From Gordionus sp. m RMFG-2023 (Eukaryota; Nematomorpha; Gordioida; Chordodea; Parachordodidae), in NCBI RefSeq assembly GCF_954871325.1, contig NC_088779.1:22694846-22758845 (forward strand): a stretch of DNA of 64,000 nt, given 5' to 3'. Below the pieces are notes generated by a model. It had not been told where the DNA came from, did not search any database, and worked only from the letters and a program-made list of their open reading frames with translations. Each line of letters opens with the position of its first letter. Position 1 is the first letter of the stretch. Of the stretch, positions 47,401 to 56,400 are shown piece after piece. The position numbers were made by a program, and so were the translations under genes.

Positions 47401-50400
47401 ACTCCAGATGTTTTAAGAGCTTCTAACAATGGATCTTTAACTCTTTCAAATAGATCTTCGCATAAATCTTCAAATTTTTTTCTAGTAACTTTAATTTTCA
47501 TGTTTATGTCATTGATCAAATCTTCAACCTGCAAGATAATTTATATTGTACAAAATCAGAAGAAAAAATATATTGATAAGTGTGCCAATCACCGATATCA
47601 ACTCACCAGATTCTTAATAAAATTATGGAAAAAATTGCCTTATATAGGAAATAGTTAACAGAAAGATATATCAATAAAATAAATATGCATATCAAATAAA
47701 ATTTTATAATTTAAAAATAATAAATGCGATATACTTTTTAAAAATTTTTTCATAATTCAAATAATTATTCATTCATTATTTTGATATATTGGATCGAGCG
47801 CCGATATAAAAATAGGAAAGATCAGGAAAAAATGTTTAATTTTTGAATAATTCAAAACCAAAAAATTCACATTCCCAGTCTTAATAGTAATACCCAGATA
47901 GCAAGATTTGGCAGTAATTCTCATCAATCATGCCTACTTTTTTTAATCACATTTTCTCAAAACAAACTCTTTTTATAATAAAATTTCAAATGGTTTTTAA
48001 AAAATAGTAATATTTGTTAATATTACATACATTGATCAATATTCAAATAATTAAATCCTAAACTGAACATAAACAGATATTGCTAGACGAAGAATAATTA
48101 TACAAAAAATCGATGTATTTCCCTTGTAAAATAATGTTTCTATCTACACTTAAAAAATTAGATCCGACTCAAAAAATTTACCATTACAACAACTGATATC
48201 TTAAATTTTTTATTCGTCCATTTATAAGTAGAAGACCCATAATAAAAAATGATTACTTATACTAAAAACAATTTTTAATATATTTTAACTTTGACCCATA
48301 TCTCACACCTTTAATTAATCCTAACCCATACTTCTCTCACATTTAATCTAACTCTTACTTCATTGATAATTACTCAAAAGAATCTTTGATCTATCTCTAT
48401 ATGGTAAATCTATTTTTTTTTAAATCATCAAATATAATAATTAATAACACAGAGGAATATACTGTGTCAATGAGCCCAGCCAAAAGTAAGGCTAAGTAGC
48501 CCGAAGATAAGGTTAAATTGAACCGAAGGCTCTCAAAATAGTCCATGGTGGGGGAGGCAAAGTTTTAGATAAACTATTACAGAATAAAAACTCATACCTT
48601 TAAAGAAAAATATCTAGCAATCCTGGCCCCAATATGTGCAATTGTATTCATTTTCAAAAAAATTTTTTAAATATAAAAAAATCTCTATTAACTTCAGCAA
48701 AATACTCAGTGTTGGCGCTAAGAACTTTCATAGTCCTACCAGCCTCAACAAATATCTTATTCATAGCCTTGTAGTCGGCCGTTACATCTACCGATGGATC
48801 ATTTTTTTGCTCTTGTTGGTTGAAAGTGGAAGCTAAGAAGTCTCTTAGGCGCATTTGAAATACCTTGCCACCTAATTTGCGGTCAAATCTTTTATTAATT
48901 TTTTTATTATTATAAAATTTAGATTTTCTTAAATTAAATAGAAATTGAGTTAGGCCGGTCACAAATTGAACGCGAAATAAAGAATTTGGTCTATTAAAAA
49001 ACAAAATGTTATGACTAAAAAAATTATACTGTATTCACAGAAAATCGGGCCAATCTAAGAGAATATTAAAGTCAAACTCAAAATCTTACTATTTTGTTGG
49101 GTCTTACTTCATTCCTTTACACCAAGATAAACGTCAAAAATTAATTTTATAGATAGATTTTATGATTTTTAAAAAAGTCGCGATACCTACACGACAATTT
49201 GGGAGCCAAAATGGCTTCTGCTGTTAGTTCTTTATCAGAATTTACAACTATATAATTTTGGTTGAAATAAAATATTTGGGGAACAAAATTCTACAGATAA
49301 GTCCGCGATTCAAATAATGGGATACCTCAGAAAATAATTTATTTTAGAGAATATTGGTTCTTACCAAAATATATTACTATATTTATAATATAAATTCGCG
49401 TGATCAGAAACTTTGAGAATTTTACGAGAATTGTTTATATAAGAAAAATATCGAAATCAAACACCAAAGACTTTAGGACAAAGTTGGTAGACCTTCCCAA
49501 CATATACTTTAAAAAAATAAACAGCTCTGAGGCATATCAGCCAGCCTTGATTAAATTTAAATGTATTAAAATAATCCACAAGAAAAAAAGAGTCAAATTT
49601 CATATTCAAATATAAAGAATATCTTTTAAGAGCTAGCTAGGCTTTTTGTAAAAATGAAAATTCAATACCCGAATCCTTTAATAGTGAGTTGTGGGAAAAT
49701 ACTGGCAGAATCGTTTTCTCGCGTTTGAACGTTTTGATAGGCTTGAAATGTTTTTTTAATAATGATGAATAGGCTACACTTTTATTGTTTTGTTTATAAA
49801 AGTGTCAAATAAATAATATTCCACCTTATAATTTTTTTTTCGGCAAACCATTATCATCATAATTTTTATGGGAAAGTATTTCGCTAGATATGTTCAGATG
49901 GTATTAATCGAATATATATTGTTTAAAATTTATATTAATTATGACAAACGAATCGAGCAGAATTATATAAAAATGGTTCACGACAAATATCCATGATGAT
50001 CCCCAATGATTTATTAAGTTTTCTCCCAATTAGACGTTTTATTTTAAGTTTTTTTTATTTTTTAAAATTATTATTATATCTAATTCATGCCTTAACAAAT
50101 TGTTATTCACAATGAAATTACATATACCTCTTCTGATTCTGAAGATGTCAATGATATAAGTAAATTTAGTAGGCAATTAACCAAATATTATCATAACGTT
50201 TTTTAAAATAAAATTAAACATTATAGCTGCTCTAGCTTGTTTTATTTCTATACAGACATCCGTTGCCCGTCTATCTAAACAGAATAAGAAAAAGGCTATT
50301 TAACAATATTTATATTTCGTATTTTATCATTAACCTGTCAAGATCATTATTTTATTATATTAAAATGTCAAAATCATTATTTTATTATATCAAAGTACAA

Positions 50401-53400
50401 GTATTTTTTGATATGGGAAATATTCCGGGCGCGAAAGGGTTAAACAAAACATACTAGGGCGTCCTAGACCAAATGAATAGACTGTTATAAACATAAATAA
50501 GTTTCAAAAATAGACGAAAAGTATAGTGTGGTTCGAATATGGGTTTCAATATACTTGCTTAAATTATTTGTTTGTTTTGTTTTTTAAAATATTTTTTATG
50601 AAGTGGTTAACTAGCTTATAATTTACAAAGCACAAAATATTTAAATTATAATTATTAATGTCGCGGGTTGCTATTAGTGAGGGATATAAATAATATCAAC
50701 TTTAATTATGTCGCATGATTTGTGAGATATCTATATCATCATGCACTATTTTCCTGAAAAAATTATGTTTGTTATATTTAGAATGAATAATAAAATACTT
50801 TAGCAGCATATTTTTATTGTTATAATGGTAATGAACGGGATAAAAATGTCTAAAATTGATTAAATATTATTCGTTCATATTAATATTCGTATGAACGACT
50901 TAATATTCAAATACGAATAGTATATTAAAATAAATTGAACAATCGATTCGTAAAATCTCAAGTAGTGTTGTTAAACTACTCAATTTTTAAAGGCTAGCCA
51001 AAAAATATTGAGATTTTTCACATGGATGGCAGAAAGGTTTAGATATCTATTGGTGAAATCTCTAGGCTTGCCTTATATAATTTTGGCTAAAAAACATAGA
51101 AATGAATACAAGAGCTGTAAATGGGGTAATTTTTTTAATTTTTAAAAAATCATGAGAAAGCCTAAATTAAAGGAGCGCGTAATCATGCATGATTGAGCCA
51201 AAAATCGGCAAGTCTACACTTAAAACAGAAGTTCTCGTAACCCCCAAAAACTTTCATGAATTTACGAAAATTACTTTTTAAGTGAAAAATTACATATTTA
51301 TGGTTTTAATATATATTTATGCAAGGATAAGGGCGAAGAAGAGGTGAGTATAAATATTTCAAAGGTAAGAAAAATTATATCTGTATAAATTTCAAAAAAA
51401 GTGGAGGAAAGAGAATGGTTCAATCCGAATATAGGAAATACACATCCCTAGCCTTTGATTCGGAAAACTGTATATTCAAAGACGAGACAAAAGTGTTACT
51501 ATATTAAAAGAGCGCTAAAAGAGGTCATATATACTAATTACAAATGAAAAAGTAAAAAAAAAGAAGATGTATTGAATGTCCTAGAAAGAGAGATGTAAAA
51601 TCACAGTTTTAGTGCAATGATTGTAAGAAATGTCTTAATTAACCATAAAAAGTGCAAGGTGAAAATGTAAATTTTTAATGTATTTGTTAATTATATTTAA
51701 AGATTAAATCAAGCATTTAACAACTTCTATCAATTGTATAAATAATTTTTTTTTATTCTTTTGACAAAAACCGGCATAAAATAATAATAAATTCCTAAAA
51801 TTAAAGTCAAAAATTGATGTCTACCTAATAACTGTTACAAATACAAATAATAATTAATTAGATTTTGTCTGGGGTCTATATTTCATTCACCCAGATACTC
51901 GTGTGTTTATTTTCCGTCGTTCTTGAGGGATAAAAATCCTTATTCAGCTATAAATAATAAATTTTTATTAATCCATGAATATCTAATTTTTCACTTAAAA
52001 AATAATATGAGCATCTGGAGTTACTAGGTCTCCCGCTTATGGTGTTATCTTCCCTTTTCATTTAATTATACATGATTACGTGCTCCGTTATATGTGATTT
52101 GCAAAATCAATAAAAAATATAAAATTTTACCTTACCTGCCAAAAATAATGATTGCTTATCTCGTTTATAAATAAATAAATCACCAGAGTTGTTAAACGCT
52201 ATTTTTAAAAGTAGCGCGCTACCGCTATAGCTATTTGCCAAAAAAAGTAGCGCGCTACCGCTTTCGCTATTTGTCAAAAAAAGTAGCGCGCTATTAGCTA
52301 CCTTTTTTCAAAAGTAGCTTTAGCTACTTTTAAGCTACTTTTTATAAAAAAATTTTTAGAAACAAATGAAACAAATTTTTTTTATTTTTTTTTTGCTTAT
52401 AATGTAAATGTATAATAAATAATATATAAAAATAAACATTTATAAATATAAAAATATAGTTAGTTTAGATTATAAAAAAATAAGTAATATAAATAAATAT
52501 TTATTTTAATTTGTTGCATTTTAATAATAATATCATTTCAATATTATCATCCCCAAGTCTAGAGCGACGATCAGAAAGTATAAGCTTTGCTTTACTAAAT
52601 AATCTCTCTACACTAGCACTTGAGGGCAAGGAAGCTCTAAAAATATTTAATCAGATCAATTTATAAATATAAATAAGTTTTTACCTTCTGTTATGTGTCC
52701 AACTATCTGCCGTGGTACATACATAAGATATATCTGATAACTCTACTATTAGAGCATCTTTCATCACTTTGAAGTTGTCGTCTATTTTATCCACAAGTGT
52801 CTGGCGACATAAAACTGTTGTGCCAGGGGATAAAGTTTTAATCATCATAGTAAATGATGGATTATCAACCAAGGACAATGGCTGAACTGTGTCAATTATA
52901 AAATCAACAATTACTTTATCAGCCTATTTTTGTGAAATATTGGCATGTTTATCAGTTAATTTGGTTTGGATAGTATTTGTCTTTTTGAATGAAGATTCTC
53001 CTATACCAAAATTTTTTATATGTTTCTCTATTTCCTTATAGCAATTGGCTTGAACAGTCTAATAAAATAAATAATATTATAATGTAAAAATAACAATTTA
53101 CCTTTAGGTGTTTCTTCAGGTTATAGCTACTCGATTGATTTGATGATATATTTTTTTTACATTTTAAGCACAGGAATTTGAATCCAGATTTTGTTTTAAT
53201 ATTTATTTAAAAAATTTTTTCAAATCTAGGGAATGGGAAATCGTTATTAGAGTTATTAAGTACATTTTCTTCCATTGAATCTTCCATGTCTGAATCACTT
53301 TCAAGAATTTGGATATCCATGGGCGATGCCATTTTAGATTATTAACACAGATTGAAAATATAAATTAAAAATTGAAAATATATTTAAATTTCCAAATTAA

Positions 53401-56400
53401 ATAATAAATTATAAAAATTATAATTAATTATGATATTATATTTAAATTTTCATGTTTATACTTACATTTATTATATTTTTTAAAAGTAGCGAAGTAGCGC
53501 GCTACTTAGCTACTTTTAAAAAAAGTAGCGCGCTAAAAAATTAAATAATTTTAAAAAAAGTAGCAGCTATTAGCTATAGCTACCAAAAAAGATAGCGCGC
53601 TAAGTAGCGCGCTACAAGTAGCGAGCTACTTTAACAACTCTGTAAATCACATATTTATTAATATTTCATTTATGTATTAAAATTAGCGTCAATCTTTCAA
53701 TTATTTTGGCATGAAATCATAAGGCATAAATTGCAAATGTAGGTATATAATAGTTATTCAAATATATCGTTAAGTTAATAATCGATTAAAAAAATTTTTT
53801 AAAAAGAAATAGAGGGTGAAGATTAATTTAAAAATTTTTTAATGTGATAAAATAATTAAATATTTATTTTATTTAAATTACCAACTACGGAAGCGTGGGT
53901 ACCGCAGGCTCCCATATCATAGAACAAAATGTATTGGGGATCGGAAGTAAATTGCTTTTGCCTGAACAACCCATAATTTAGAGCCACTAAAAAATTTTAG
54001 GTTTGTTTTTTTTTAAAATTGCGAATATTATACTATAGATTTGGAAAAAATAATGGTTACAATTATGACTATGATAAAAAAATTATATGTAATTAATTAC
54101 TAAAAATAAAAAACATGCTTAAACATAATTCTAAACCAAAGTTTAAAACATTCAGACTAAATTTTATAAAAATTATTTTTATCATAAAAAAAGTTATTTT
54201 TTTAAAATTATAAAAAATGATTGTGAAATTACAAAAAAAAATATTGATAAGTTATATATTTAAGATGATTATGATAATGAAAAATTTATAATGTATTATT
54301 AGATTATATTTTATTTACCTTAAGGATTATCAATAGTAATAAAAAAATTAAATAACATTTGTTTTTCCACTAAAAAGAGGTTTTTTTTTTCATCCTAAGG
54401 TATTACTATTACTATTTATTAGGATTGAAAAACTAAAACTGCTATTTTTTGAATAATTCAAAAAATAAGGCTGCATTTTTTTTTGTTATTGTCAAACCAA
54501 AAAATAATAATTTTTCTCAATCTTTTTTTCTTTCTGAATTAACAAGATTATATATTACGTATATAATGTTGAGTAAACTAACCGGCAGTATTATCGTTCA
54601 TGACCTGGAACAACTTTAAATCGGCTATTCGAGCAGCCTTGATCAGAGCCCTCCTTTCGGCTTGGTTGAAGTAAGGGGGCACCGTTACAATGTAACCTAC
54701 TATAGGGTGGTTATTAGCAAAAGACGAAGCGATATCTTTGCAGTATGCCAGCACCATTGCCATCAGTTCCTCGGGTAAAAATGTTTCACTGTCAAAATGA
54801 ATTTAATTTAAAAAAAATGATAAATATAATTTAACACCTAGCGGATAGATTTTTAAATAAAGGATTCTTTTATAGATAGATTTTTTTCAAAATTTAACTT
54901 AAATATTATGAGAATAAATATTTATCCAGTTGGATGACTAAATTCTCCATCGTAAATATATGCCCCCCCCCATATCTGGTTTTAACTGAACAATGGAAGT
55001 TTGGTCTTTAGAATCACGATCGTGGCTAGGTTTGATATTTTTAATCGATCTCAGGTTCAGTTCTACCATGAATACACCATATAGCAAAAAATAATAATGA
55101 TACAAAGATAACTAATATTAGTTTTGCAAATGAATGCGTTCAAAGTGAAGGCTTTGGCGAATAAAGTTTGTTTTTTTATATTAGACAAATTTGGAACAAG
55201 AAAGTGTTCTTTTTTTGACAAAGGGTTTCGTTTTTTACGTTCATTCATTTACTCAGCTGTTTCCTTTAACTATTTTTCCCCACCCTTTTCATCTGATATG
55301 ATATAAAAAGGAGTTTTTAACAAAAATAAAATGTTATAAAATTTAAAAAAAGAGTTATATCTAAAAAAACCATTTATTTTTATAGATAAAATCAAAATCC
55401 ATTTTTATGTTTATTTTTTTGATAATAATATTTAATTAATAAACTTTCTGCCATATTGTTATTTTTTTTGTGCATTCTGTTTATAAAAGTGTGCGATAAT
55501 ATCTTCTGTCTGTTTTTAGGGTGATTTTGACAGTCCCCATTGCCACAGGCTGACCTCTGATAAATTGGAAATTTTGGTATTTCTAAAGAGAAATCTTCGA
55601 TATATTAATTTTAAATTATTTCAAATTTCATTGTATATTAGTTTATTAGTTATTATGTAAATAGATTAATGTTATTACATATTATATAAAGAAGTGATTT
55701 ATCAATAAAAATATTTTATATACTTTTAAAATTGCAATTGAATTGGATATAAACTATAATAACTGATCATTATAATATATTTAAATGACATATGTTATGG
55801 TATTAAGTTATAGTTATTATACTAATAAAAAGTAAATTAAAAATTAAAACCATTGGTATCTTTACAGAATACAAAATTAGATGATATCGGATCATCGGCC
55901 AATATGTGGTATCGGTATAATATCCCTATTATAGATTGATATATCTATTTTGGACTTGATAACATATTTTTGCCATGAGGCCCTAATTACATTTAATATT
56001 TCAATTTTTAATTTCTTCAAAAACAATACATTACAAATAAATTGTGCAAAAACATTGTAATTCTCCAAAAATAAAAGTGAGAGTATAAGTTGCAAGCTGG
56101 ATTTAAAGTACCAAAATTTTTTTTAATTCTTCTTAGAACATAAAAATGCCAAAATATCTATTTTAAAATTCTTATTCATTATGTAAATTCTAACAAATAA
56201 ATTTAAACTTAATATTTCCATGATACTTTTCTTATAGAAATAATTGATTATTAAAACATTTATGAACAAAAATAAATACATTTCTGCAAAAAAACACATT
56301 TTCTGAAAAATATTAAAGTTTTTTTTTGTATAGGTCGTATTGGGATATGAAATCCATGGTGATTCAGAATCTCTTGATTTTAAATCATTTACCGAGGATG

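Noticed and set aside
47371-47658. Plus-strand 95-codon open frame
   Set aside because: Antisense of HYOU1 exon 9.
48600-48655. Minus-strand [17 protein letters not shown] followed by GTATGAG, looking like an exon
   Set aside because: HYOU1 exons 8 and 9 join in phase without it and it matches nothing in the family.
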